A stretch of DNA of 53,075 nt from TMED23 sp913054205. GTDB taxonomy: Bacteria; Pseudomonadota; Alphaproteobacteria; Rhodospirillales; UBA2165. The translations under genes were made by a program, and so were the position numbers. The stretch lies in contig JAYGEG010000017.1 of assembly GCA_046582495.1 (NCBI GenBank), forward strand, positions 1 through 53,075. The letters run 5' to 3'. Below the pieces are notes generated by a model that ran no database searches, was not told the origin of the DNA, and was given only the letters and a program-made list of their open reading frames with translations. Shown in pieces: positions 41,219 to 48,938 of the stretch. Every line of letters begins with the position of its first letter. Position 1 is the stretch's first letter.

Positions 41219-41623
41219 ATGTCTGAAACTAAGATTTTTAAAATTGATGATGCGCCCACCCATGAGCGCGGTGACGGCGTTATCACGACGGTTCTTGTCA
41301 CCAATGAAAAATGCGGCTCTCGCATCACATCGGGATTGACCAGCTTTCCTGTTGGCAAAGAGGTTCCCATTCACTGTCACAATTGCGATGAGCAGGTCGT
41401 CTTGCTCGAAGGCGAGTGCAACGTCGAAATTGAAGGCGAGTTGACTCCCGTGACGCCAATGGACACCACCTATATCAAAGCAGGTACTTATCATCGTTTC
41501 GTCAATACGGGCGATACCCGCGCGGTCATTCTCTGGACCTATGATTCAGCTGATGTCACTCGGACTTTCCAGGCGACCGGCAAGACTGTCGAGCATCTAT
41601 CCGGCGAAGACGTCGTTAATTAA
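41219..41623 (+). CDS. Cupin-domain protein
   Basis: A 134-residue single cupin. ATG 41219 is preferred to a TTG six bases earlier. Cupin motif 1 is seen as PVGKEVPIHCHNCDEQVVLL, with two His and Glu-like ligands and an unusual Cys-His-Asn-Cys (HCHNCDE), and motif 2 as YIKAGTYHRFVNTG with the last His ligand. It may be an isomerase, a small dioxygenase or a sugar-acid-binding protein. It lies opposite the GntR gene over the shared operator and 23 bases upstream of the Ldh2-like gene, so it belongs to the same pathway. Confidence 0.87.
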   Translation: MSETKIFKIDDAPTHERGDGVITTVLVTNEKCGSRITSGLTSFPVGKEVPIHCHNCDEQVVLLEGECNVEIEGELTPVTPMDTTYIKAGTYHRFVNTGDTRAVILWTYDSADVTRTFQATGKTVEHLSGEDVVN

Positions 41624-41646
41624 AAATAAAAAGCGGGGAGGGGAGC

Positions 41647-42714
41647 ATGGCTGAAGACGCCGTGAATGCGAAGCGCTTTTCGGGCGCAGATATTGCTGAT
41701 TTTTGTCACCGAGTTTTAGTCGCGGCTGAGATGCCGAGCGCTGATGCGCGCATTGTTGCTGATTTGATGGCCGATGCTGACGTTAACGGCTCGGACGGTC
41801 ACGGTGTCTTTAGGTTACCGGGTTATATCCGCCGCATCAAGGAAGGCGGGCTCAATCTCACCCCCAATATTCACGTTGAAAAAGAGAAAAGCGGTATGGC
41901 GCTGGTCAATGGCGACAATGCACAAGGCCATCTCGTGATGCGCTTTTGCGCTGAGCTCGCGACCAAAAAAGCCAAAGACAGCGGCGTTGCTTGGGTCGGC
42001 TCGCATGCCAGCAATCATGCAGGCCCGGCTGCGCTTTATGCCAAAATGCCGATGGCTGAAAACATGATTGGGCTTTATGTCGCAATCGGCAATGCCAATC
42101 ATTTGCCGCCTTGGGGGGGCATGGAAATGCTGCTCAGCACCAACCCAATTGCGATTGCCGTGCCGGGCATGGAAGAACCTCCCATCGTGCTCGATATGGC
42201 AACGACGGTTGCAGCTTATGGCAAGGTTAAAACAGCGGCCCAGCGCGGCGAACAAATGCCGGAAGGCTGGATGATTGATCGCCAAGGCCAGCCGCTCACC
42301 GACCCGACTAAGTCCGATGAAGGCTTTCTCCTGCCGATCGGCGGGCCGAAGGGTTATGGTTTGGCGCTGATGTTTGGATTATTGGCTGGCACGCTCAATG
42401 GCGCCGCCTTTGGCAAAGACGTCGTCGATTTCAATTCTGACTTCCACACGCCGACCAATACCGGCCAATTTATTATCGCAATTGATATTGCCGCCTTTGC
42501 CGATGTCGATACATTCAAGCGCAATGTCGATAACATTTACCGCATGATGAAAGCCTCACCGACGCTACCCGGTTATGACGAGGTCTTGCTGCCCGGCGAG
42601 CAAAGCCACAAAAAACGCCAGGACCGTGAGGCCAACGGTGTGCCGATCCACGACGGGCTTTTAGAATCGTTGGCTAAGACGGCGAATGATCTGGGTGTTG
42701 CACCGCTGGGGTAG
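41647..42714 (+). CDS. Malate/L-lactate dehydrogenase family (Ldh2-type) oxidoreductase
   Basis: 355 residues with GGGGAGGGGAG directly before ATG 41647. The Ldh2/YlbC family fold is shown by ADVNGSDGHGVFRLPGYIRR, GVAWVGSHASNHAGPAALYA with the probable catalytic His, STNPIAIAVPGMEEPPIVLD, and GPKGYGLALMFGLLAGTLNG. Family members reduce 2-oxoacids or their imines with NAD(P)H (malate, ureidoglycolate, 2,3-diketogulonate, delta1-piperideine-2-carboxylate). Co-transcribed with the cupin under the TCTTATATAAGA operator. Confidence 0.93.
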   Translation: MAEDAVNAKRFSGADIADFCHRVLVAAEMPSADARIVADLMADADVNGSDGHGVFRLPGYIRRIKEGGLNLTPNIHVEKEKSGMALVNGDNAQGHLVMRFCAELATKKAKDSGVAWVGSHASNHAGPAALYAKMPMAENMIGLYVAIGNANHLPPWGGMEMLLSTNPIAIAVPGMEEPPIVLDMATTVAAYGKVKTAAQRGEQMPEGWMIDRQGQPLTDPTKSDEGFLLPIGGPKGYGLALMFGLLAGTLNGAAFGKDVVDFNSDFHTPTNTGQFIIAIDIAAFADVDTFKRNVDNIYRMMKASPTLPGYDEVLLPGEQSHKKRQDREANGVPIHDGLLESLAKTANDLGVAPLG

Positions 42715-42719
42715 CCTAG

Positions 42720-42766
42720 AATTAGAGGGACATGTACCTGTTACGTGTCCCTGCTAATTCGTGAAG
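42720..42766. repeat. REP-like palindrome, copy 2
   Basis: The core AGGGACATGTAC-CTG-TTACGTGTCCCT (42726-42752) is flanked by AATTA and TAATT and followed by CGTGAAG. It differs from the 8542-8590 copy mainly by compensating changes at the stem base (A-T for G-C), so the stem is conserved while the sequence drifts. It is directly downstream of the Ldh2-like gene. Confidence 0.75.
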
Positions 42767-42793
42767 TTAACCACAGAAGACACAGAGAAGAAC

Positions 42794-42960
42794 CTCCCCC
42801 TCACCCCACCCCTCTCCCACAAGGGGAGAGGGAGTTGTGTTTAGAACCTATGTTTTTAATTTGGTTTTTAACGCCAGCGCCAGAAACTATTGTTGGGGCT
42901 CGCCACTTATGTGGCGTGGCGTAGCCCAGCTTGCGGAGCAAGCGCCCGGCGATTAAGGGG
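42794..42960. repeat. CCCTC/GAGGG palindrome and further hairpins
   Basis: CCCCCTCACCCCACCCCTCT continuing to CCCACAAGGGGAGAGGGAG (about 42796-42834) is the same family as the other gap repeats. Farther on, CGCCACTTATGTGGCG and GCTTGCGGAGCAAGC (about 42901-42946) give two short hairpins. No gene is seen in 42715-42971. Confidence 0.6.
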
Positions 42961-42971
42961 ACTAAAAGAGT

Positions 42972-44102
42972 TTATTTATAAAACTCTTCCGGGTCGATCG
43001 GCAGAGGGATCTCTTCGCCGCGTTTGGCTGATAGATCCATCGCCATGGTGTGGAGAAGGTTTGCATGGCCTTCTGCCGCCGTTGCGTGCGGTGTCGGCAC
43101 ACCCATCATGATGCGGCTGAACCAGCCAATGGTTTCTTCGCGCATGGGACCGTAAAGCTGACCGTTCCAGAGGTCGCCTGGAGGATAGCTGGTCAAGAAA
43201 TCAACGTGGCGTTCCGGGGCTTCATAGCCGCCAGAGATATAGCCGCCGGGCAGATTTTGGTTGGTCGCCAATACAAGATCACGGTGGGTGTCTTCGATGT
43301 CAATAATTCCTTCTGTGCCGACAATACCAATTTCGAGGCCGTACACAGTCCCCGGCCAGACTTCTGGAAGTGCCCAACAAATATTCATTGAAAAGAGCGT
43401 ACCGTCATCGAAAGTGAAAATGCCGAAGGTCGAGTCTTTTGTTCCCCATTCATTGAGAACCTTGTCGACGGATTTAGCATAGACCGAAACCGGCTTTTTG
43501 CCCTCGAGCAGCCACATCGACATATCCAGCGAGTGCGTGCCGGAAACAACCATTGGCGTCAGATTGTGGCGTGCATTGGTTTTAGCAATTGTCGCAATCG
43601 GCACCATGCGGTTCATAAAGGCGCGGGTGGTGACGGAATGCACATCACCAATTTGACCATTTGTCAGACGTTCTTTGACGGTCAGGAAGCGCCGGCGAAA
43701 GCGCTGCGTGTAGCCGACAACGGCATCCAGGCCGGCTTCTTCAATAGCGCTGAGGATTTGAAAGGATTCCCGTGCTTCGGTTGCCAAAGGTTTCTCGATG
43801 AAAAGTTTGTGGCCCTGTTCAACAGTCAGCAATGTCGGCTCGGTGTGTTTGTTTTCATCGGTAATGATCATCACCGCATTAACTTCAGGCCGTTTGATTA
43901 GCTCGTTGAAATCGTTGGTGTAGAAATCGGCATTGGTATCTTCGGCGAGTTGTTTGCCAAGATCATCATTGATGTCGCAAAGACCCAGCCATTTTACGCC
44001 AGGATATTCGCGGGCATATTTGGCTCGAATGCGGCCAATGGTGCCACAGCCAACAATAGCCAAGCCAATTTCATCGATGGTGTCCATATTTATTTCAGAC
44101 AT
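42972..44102 (-). CDS. Gfo/Idh/MocA family dehydrogenase
   Basis: 376 residues with AAGGGG before ATG 44102. The NAD site is IGLAIVGCGTIGRIRAKYAR, the family motif is HKLFIEKPLATEARESFQIL, and GYTQRFRRRFLTVKERLTNG and a GTHSLDMSMWLL segment (the catalytic H-D pair position) follow. Its long C-terminus resembles the myo-inositol 2-dehydrogenase-like subgroup. The third member of this family in the window; it has no TCTTATATAAGA site and stands alone between the repeat gap and the HxlR gene. Confidence 0.92.
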   Translation of the reverse strand: MSEINMDTIDEIGLAIVGCGTIGRIRAKYAREYPGVKWLGLCDINDDLGKQLAEDTNADFYTNDFNELIKRPEVNAVMIITDENKHTEPTLLTVEQGHKLFIEKPLATEARESFQILSAIEEAGLDAVVGYTQRFRRRFLTVKERLTNGQIGDVHSVTTRAFMNRMVPIATIAKTNARHNLTPMVVSGTHSLDMSMWLLEGKKPVSVYAKSVDKVLNEWGTKDSTFGIFTFDDGTLFSMNICWALPEVWPGTVYGLEIGIVGTEGIIDIEDTHRDLVLATNQNLPGGYISGGYEAPERHVDFLTSYPPGDLWNGQLYGPMREETIGWFSRIMMGVPTPHATAAEGHANLLHTMAMDLSAKRGEEIPLPIDPEEFYK

Positions 44103-44198
44103 GTTTTACCCCTTAATGGTCGTATGATCTGTTTGTTCTGATTGATTATGATGCCGCTTTTTAAGCCTAAAAATGCCTATCGTAAAGCAGCGAAAGTA

Positions 44199-44606
44199 CT
44201 AGATTTTATCGTCATCTTCTTGTTGTTGGTAGGCTTCCATTGCCGCCTCGACTGAGGCGTTGTTATCCATTGCCCAGTCTCGTAAAGCATCTAAGGCAAT
44301 AACCAATGAATCTCCCATCGGTGTTAGCCTATATTCGACTTTGGGCGGCACGATGGGAAAAATCTCGCGCTCAATCAACCCATAGGATTCCAGTTCTCGC
44401 AATGTCTGGGTGAGTACTTTTGGTGATATATTGCCGATCTCCCGTCGCAGCGCCGAGGGGCGCATCCGTCGGTTGCTCAAGCGCCGAACAACAAGCACGT
44501 TCCATTTATTCGATATCCGCACCAGCATCTTCTGAAACGGACGTGATTCCTCGAGAGCTTGGATTTCTTCTTTTGGCAGGTTTTTGTATTTAGCTACCGA
44601 AGGCAT
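44199..44606 (-). CDS. HxlR family transcriptional regulator
   Basis: 135 residues with the HxlR winged helix: QKMLVRISNKWNVLVVRRLS, RRMRPSALRREIGNISPKVL, TQTLRELESYGLIEREIFPI and PPKVEYRLTPMGDSLV. The N-terminal cysteine usual in redox-sensing members is absent (RPFQKML in place of CP), so it probably senses a ligand and not oxidants. AGGA lies before ATG 44606. Divergent from the ABC transporter operon and the likely regulator of it. Confidence 0.9.
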   Translation of the reverse strand: MPSVAKYKNLPKEEIQALEESRPFQKMLVRISNKWNVLVVRRLSNRRMRPSALRREIGNISPKVLTQTLRELESYGLIEREIFPIVPPKVEYRLTPMGDSLVIALDALRDWAMDNNASVEAAMEAYQQQEDDDKI

Positions 44607-44626
44607 TTATAGAAAATCCTAATCTA

Positions 44627-44656
44627 TTACTTACCATATGGTTCGTATGTGAGTAA
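44627..44656. promoter_or_regulatory. Candidate HxlR operator
   Basis: TTACTTAC at 44627-44634 and GTGAGTAA at 44649-44656 are inverted with one mismatch around 14 bases. It lies just upstream of the HxlR gene start. HxlR-type regulators use TACT...AGTA dyads, which this resembles but with wider spacing. Confidence 0.4.
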
Positions 44657-44886
44657 TTTGATGGTACTACAAAAATTCATAGCGTGCGGTTATAAAGGAT
44701 AAACGCAGGTTTTCAAAATCAAAAATCACAACAAGTTGCTGGCCCTGACCAATATAAGCGTGATACAGAATAGAGCGTAAAGTTGCCTGCGGAAAATCGA
44801 CTACAAATATAATGGGTAATTTTATGGGAAGTTTGAACGTTTCACAAATGGCCCGGGGAATCAGGGCCTCACAAGGGAGAGACTTA

Positions 44887-45900
44887 ATGATTAATTTTCG
44901 GAATAGTTTAATGGCGGTTGCCGCAGCTACGGCGTTTACGGTCGCAGCTGCGAGCGCGCAGGCCCAGACGGTCAATGTCGGTGCCGCAGCGAACGTTGGT
45001 GGTTTGATTGTTTTTGTCGCTCAAGCCAAAGGGTTCTTTGCTAAAAATGGTGTTAATGCGAAAGTTGTTACTCGCAATACCGGCCCTGCTTTGACCAAGT
45101 CACTTAAAGCCGGTGAAATTGATTTTGCACCTGCAGCATTTACCAACCTGCCGGCAGCTTTGGAACGCGGCATTAAAGTGCGCGCGATCGTCGGGTATAC
45201 CGGCGGGTCTTACACCAAACCAACAAGCGACGATTTTGTTGGCATGGCTGCAAGAGCAGGGAGCGGTATCAAAAAGATAACCGATATCAAAGGTAAAAAA
45301 GTTGGTATTACCTTCGGCAGCACAGGTGATCTGTGGCTTCGGACTATTCTGGAAGCAAATGGCATAAAAACGGGTGACTATAAACGTATCAACACGCGTC
45401 CACCGAGCTTGGTTTCCGTGCTCGATACGGGCGGTGTCGATGCGATTGTTGCCTGGGAGCCAAATCTGACGCGCTCGTTGGATAAGGTGAAAGGTGCCAC
45501 GCTCGTCGCTCGTGGTGGCGATCACGTCTGCTTTTGCGCCGGTCTCCATGGCACACCAGAAAAGGTTTATAAGGACCGAAAATTTACCCAAGGTATTGTC
45601 GATGCTATGGCAGAATCTGCTTGGTACATTCGCCAAGCCAAAAATATTGATGAAGTTGCCAAAATTGGCTCTCGTTTTGTTCGTGGCATGACAGCTGATT
45701 TGGTGAAACGTACAATGAAACACATCGTTTACGACGTTCGTATGGGTGAAAATACTAAGAAGGCTTGGAATTTCTCAGTCAAACAATTGATTGCTCAGAA
45801 AAAAATGAAACGGCCTTTTGACCCGGATAAATATTTTGATTTTTCATTTATTAATGCAACGATGAAAAATCATCCGGAATGGTTTGCTGACCTCAAATAG
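44887..45900 (+). CDS. ABC transporter substrate-binding protein (SsuA/TauA/NMT1-like)
   Basis: ATG 44887 has AAGGGAGAG upstream and opens a good signal peptide (LMAVAAATAFTVAAASAQAQ, cleavage after AQA); the longer upstream frame is not supported. The 337-residue product has the NMT1/SsuA order: NVGGLIVFVAQAKGFFAKNG, then LKAGEIDFAPAAFTNLPAAL, ITDIKGKKVGITFGSTGDLW and DTGGVDAIVAWEPNLTRSL. It captures a small organic anion or aromatic in the periplasm. A GGCCC..GGGCC hairpin sits just before the ribosome site. It leads an operon of ATPase, two permeases, a small membrane protein and an amidohydrolase-type decarboxylase. Confidence 0.94.
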   Translation: MINFRNSLMAVAAATAFTVAAASAQAQTVNVGAAANVGGLIVFVAQAKGFFAKNGVNAKVVTRNTGPALTKSLKAGEIDFAPAAFTNLPAALERGIKVRAIVGYTGGSYTKPTSDDFVGMAARAGSGIKKITDIKGKKVGITFGSTGDLWLRTILEANGIKTGDYKRINTRPPSLVSVLDTGGVDAIVAWEPNLTRSLDKVKGATLVARGGDHVCFCAGLHGTPEKVYKDRKFTQGIVDAMAESAWYIRQAKNIDEVAKIGSRFVRGMTADLVKRTMKHIVYDVRMGENTKKAWNFSVKQLIAQKKMKRPFDPDKYFDFSFINATMKNHPEWFADLK

Positions 45901-45940
45901 GTTTCAAACTTAAATACGTATCCAAATGGTGGCGGGCGTG

Positions 45941-45970
45941 AAGTGATTTGCGTCCGTCATCACATCACTT
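45941..45970 (+). terminator. Intercistronic hairpin after the binding-protein gene
   Basis: AAGTGAT (45941-45947) and ATCACTT (45964-45970) form a short stem, with further weak pairing inside. No T run follows. Its place between the binding-protein gene and the ATPase gene suggests an attenuator or mRNA stabiliser, like the hairpin after tctC at 5647-5679. Confidence 0.4.
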
Positions 45971-45995
45971 ATACACCTAAGTCAAGAGTGCAATC

Positions 45996-46796
45996 ATGAA
46001 TGCAATGACGCCCAAACTCATCGTTGAGGGGTTGAGCCACCACTATCCAGACGAATATACCGGAGAGTCTGTTCACGCTCTCGAAGATATCAACCTTGAA
46101 ATATTTGAGGGTGAGCTGGTCTCCGTCGTTGGTCCCAGTGGTTGTGGAAAATCCACATTGTTGAACATCCTTGCGGGACTACTTCCTTATTCAGTCGGCA
46201 CGGCTAGTGTTGATGGAAATATTATCGAAGGACCTGGACCTGATCGCGGCGTGGTCTTTCAGGAACATGCCATCCTGCCTTGGCGGACAGTTGCCAAGAA
46301 TATCGGGCATGGATTGGAAATTCGAAATTTCCCACAGGTGGAACGTGAAGCACGGGTCAGAGACTTTATTAATCTCGTTGGCCTTACGGGATTTGAGGAC
46401 AAATATCCCCATGAACTTTCCGGCGGTATGAAACAACGCTGTCAGGTGGCGCGTACCCTCTGCGCTGATCCGGTAATTATGCTGATGGATGAACCTTTTG
46501 CTGCCGTGGATGCTCAAACGCGCATAACCCTGCAGGAGGAATTAAGTCGGATCGCCATCGCGACTAAAAAGACAATTCTATTTATTACGCATTCAGTTGA
46601 TGAAGCAGCATTTCTTGCAGATCGTTGTTTTGTTTTTTCGGCCCGGCCTGGCCGGATAAAAAAGATTGTCGATATAAATATTCCGCGAGAAGAACGAATT
46701 TGGGCTAATATGAACTCCAATGCAGAATTTATTCGTACTCGCGATGAAATCCTGAGGCTGGTTCGCGAGGAGGTTTCAATTGCAACAGAAGAGTAA
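45996..46796 (+). CDS. ABC transporter ATP-binding protein (SsuB/TauB-like)
   Basis: 266 residues. Walker A is GPSGCGKST (residues 46-54), the Q-loop is VVFQEHAILPW, the signature is LSGGMKQRCQ (141-150), Walker B is VIMLMDEPFAA with Asp165 and Glu166, and the switch His is in ILFITHSVDEA. It belongs to the nitrate/sulfonate/taurine group and energises uptake. The next gene starts inside its 3' end (46780), so translation is coupled. Confidence 0.96.
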   Translation: MNAMTPKLIVEGLSHHYPDEYTGESVHALEDINLEIFEGELVSVVGPSGCGKSTLLNILAGLLPYSVGTASVDGNIIEGPGPDRGVVFQEHAILPWRTVAKNIGHGLEIRNFPQVEREARVRDFINLVGLTGFEDKYPHELSGGMKQRCQVARTLCADPVIMLMDEPFAAVDAQTRITLQEELSRIAIATKKTILFITHSVDEAAFLADRCFVFSARPGRIKKIVDINIPREERIWANMNSNAEFIRTRDEILRLVREEVSIATEE

Positions 46797-47592
46797 AACC
46801 CCGAGCCTGGCATGGCGATTAAATAAGTTGTTGCAAATAAACGCCATGAACTTGGTGATCTTAATTGTCGGCGTATATTTTATCTGGTCAATTACTTCTA
46901 GTTTAATTGCCAATCCTGCCCGCTATCTGCCGTCGCCTATTGCAGTGGCGCTGTCATCGGTTGATATGCTGTATAAAGGGCTCCTCCCGAGTTACTTTAG
47001 CGATACCTTAGTTCGCCTGGTTGTTGGCAGCTCCATTGGATTGGCAGCAGGTATTCCGTTTGGGCTGTTGTTGGGCATAAACCGTACGGTCGCTGATACA
47101 TTTCAACCGATGATGAACTTTTTTCAATCGGTTTCGGGTATTGCGATTTTTCCAATCGTCGTGATTTGGTGGGGCAATAGCGACACAACCGTGCTGGTGG
47201 TAATATTATATACGAGCTTTTTTCCAATCGCCTATACCGTTCTATCAGGGGTTAGAGAAGTCCCGATCAGATATATCCACGCGGCAAAAACCTTAGGTGC
47301 ATCGCGCTACCAGATTATGAAGGACGTTCTACTTCCAGGCTCGATGCCGCATATTGCGACAGGGTCTAGGCTCAGTATCGGTTTTGCCTGGCGAGCCGTG
47401 ATTGCGGGCGAAATGCTGGCCGGTCGGGAGGGCTTGGGCTGGATGATTTTTACCGGGCAAGACGCAGATAAAACAACCGAAGTCATTCTTGGTATGATTT
47501 TAATTGGCGTAACGTGGATTGTTCTTGATCACTTTCTGCTTCGGCCGCTTGAGGCCGATACAATTGAGCGATGGGGGCTGGTGCAACGATGA
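46780..47592 (+). CDS. ABC transporter permease, first of two
   Basis: 270 residues from TTG 46780, with GAGGAGG six bases upstream, overlapping the ATPase gene by 17 bases. Six hydrophobic segments are seen; the cytoplasmic coupling loop (EAA-like) is IHAAKTLGASRYQIMKDVLL followed by PGSMPHI. It belongs to the SsuC/TauC-type permease family. It differs clearly from the second permease, so the transporter is probably a heterodimer, where SsuC/TauC systems normally use one permease twice. Confidence 0.94.
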   Translation: MQQKSKTPSLAWRLNKLLQINAMNLVILIVGVYFIWSITSSLIANPARYLPSPIAVALSSVDMLYKGLLPSYFSDTLVRLVVGSSIGLAAGIPFGLLLGINRTVADTFQPMMNFFQSVSGIAIFPIVVIWWGNSDTTVLVVILYTSFFPIAYTVLSGVREVPIRYIHAAKTLGASRYQIMKDVLLPGSMPHIATGSRLSIGFAWRAVIAGEMLAGREGLGWMIFTGQDADKTTEVILGMILIGVTWIVLDHFLLRPLEADTIERWGLVQR

Positions 47593-48449
47593 GCGTACTT
47601 GCCATTGCTTCAATTGCTGTTCAGCGCCGGTTTGGGCGCCAAAGGATTCGCAAATTATTGCTGGGATCGATCCCTTTTGTCGTGTTGATCAGCCTGTGGC
47701 ATGCAAACACTGTATTTGAATGGATGGAGCCAGTTTTCATACCCCCGATTGGCGATGTGTGGGATGCCATATTCTTATTGCAGGAAGATTGCCCGGGCGT
47801 TGGCGCTGCCATTGCCTTAGACAATAACTGCCTCATGAGCACTCATGTTTTATCAAGTCTTGGCCGCGTCATATTGGCCGCTGTTATTGGCCTGCCATTA
47901 GGTATTGCTTTTGGAATCCTGGCTGGCATGAACAGGATTGCATCAAAATTTCTCGAACCTGTCGGTATTTTTGCCAATTCAATTTCTGGTATTGCCTGGA
48001 TTCCCCTGGCTATTGTTTGGTTCGGTGTCGGTTGGGTTACGACCTTGTTTATTATGCTCAACACTATTTTCTGGTTGATGTTTTTCAACTCTATGATGGG
48101 CGTTCGCGGTGTGGCAAGGGTTTATGAGCAAAGTGTTCTGACCATGGGCGGTAGTCGCTGGGACGTAATTTGGCATGTTTATTTGCCGGGCGCTATGCCG
48201 AGCATAATCTCAGGAATGCGGATGAGTATGGGCTTTGGTTGGCGCGCTTTGATCGCTGCTGAAATGATCGGCGGTGATAGTGGTCTCGGCTTTATGATTT
48301 TTACTTCCGCCCAAGAGTTCAAAATTGAAGAAGTGTTCCTCGGTGTTATTATTATTTCCCTTATATTTATGTCGACTGACAAATATCTTTTGGTACCACT
48401 TGAGAAATGGACAATTCAGCGTTGGGGCTTAGTCTGGAAACCAAATTAA
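47589..48449 (+). CDS. ABC transporter permease, second of two
   Basis: 286 residues from ATG 47589, which overlaps the previous stop (ATGA); an ATG 18 bases earlier lies inside the preceding gene. Six hydrophobic segments; the coupling loop is YEQSVLTMGGSRWDVIWHVY followed by LPGAMPSI. Between the first and second helices it has an extra periplasmic segment with two cysteines (QEDCPGVGAAIALDNNC), possibly a disulfide loop, not seen in the first permease. This loop might contact the binding protein. Confidence 0.94.
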   Translation: MSVLAIASIAVQRRFGRQRIRKLLLGSIPFVVLISLWHANTVFEWMEPVFIPPIGDVWDAIFLLQEDCPGVGAAIALDNNCLMSTHVLSSLGRVILAAVIGLPLGIAFGILAGMNRIASKFLEPVGIFANSISGIAWIPLAIVWFGVGWVTTLFIMLNTIFWLMFFNSMMGVRGVARVYEQSVLTMGGSRWDVIWHVYLPGAMPSIISGMRMSMGFGWRALIAAEMIGGDSGLGFMIFTSAQEFKIEEVFLGVIIISLIFMSTDKYLLVPLEKWTIQRWGLVWKPN

Positions 48450-48450
48450 A

Positions 48451-48879
48451 ATGTCAGATGTATTAAATAATATTTCCAAAGATAGTGCCGCTTCCCGCAA
48501 TGAATACGAAACGGGTATTGTTTCGAATGGAAAATTTAGACGCCGAAAATGGTATCATCGGCGAGATCTGCGCTTCATCGGGGTAGTTATCGCAATTGTC
48601 TTAATTTTTAATACCTATGGTTTGATTAGCGGACCATCTCGAATAAGCGAAGACCTTCAAGCGGCAATAGATAGCGGTGCTGAAAAAGTGAGTATTCTTA
48701 TTCGCGCGAAGTTTCCGGCCGAAGCCTTTCACATGGAAATTTATCAAAAAATTGGTGTCTTCCGAGGGGATGTTGGAGATGCGATTATGCTGACTGACGT
48801 CATACCCGGCGACGTTAGAACCCTCTCTCGCAAATACTGGATCAAAGACATCAGCCTCGCACCGCCGATAAAGCGCTGA
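48451..48879 (+). CDS. Small single-span membrane protein of unknown function in the ABC operon
   Basis: 142 residues, starting one base after the permease stop. A basic cytoplasmic N-terminus (KFRRRKWYHRRDLRF) leads into one membrane span (IGVVIAIVLIFNTYGLISGP); about 75 residues then lie in the periplasm, including KVSILIRAKFPAEAFHMEIY, DVGDAIMLTDVIPGDVRTLS and the KYWIKDIS end. The orientation follows the positive-inside rule. No family is recognised. Tight linkage to the two permeases suggests an accessory subunit of the transporter. Confidence 0.78.
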   Translation: MSDVLNNISKDSAASRNEYETGIVSNGKFRRRKWYHRRDLRFIGVVIAIVLIFNTYGLISGPSRISEDLQAAIDSGAEKVSILIRAKFPAEAFHMEIYQKIGVFRGDVGDAIMLTDVIPGDVRTLSRKYWIKDISLAPPIKR

Positions 48880-48938
48880 CAGTCAAAAATCTTCCTGATA
48901 AGCTCTTTGCATAATAAATTAAAATAAGGGGGGATATT

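Noticed and set aside
45100..45723. A 207-codon minus-strand frame
   Set aside because: It is antisense to the well-supported SsuA-like binding-protein gene.
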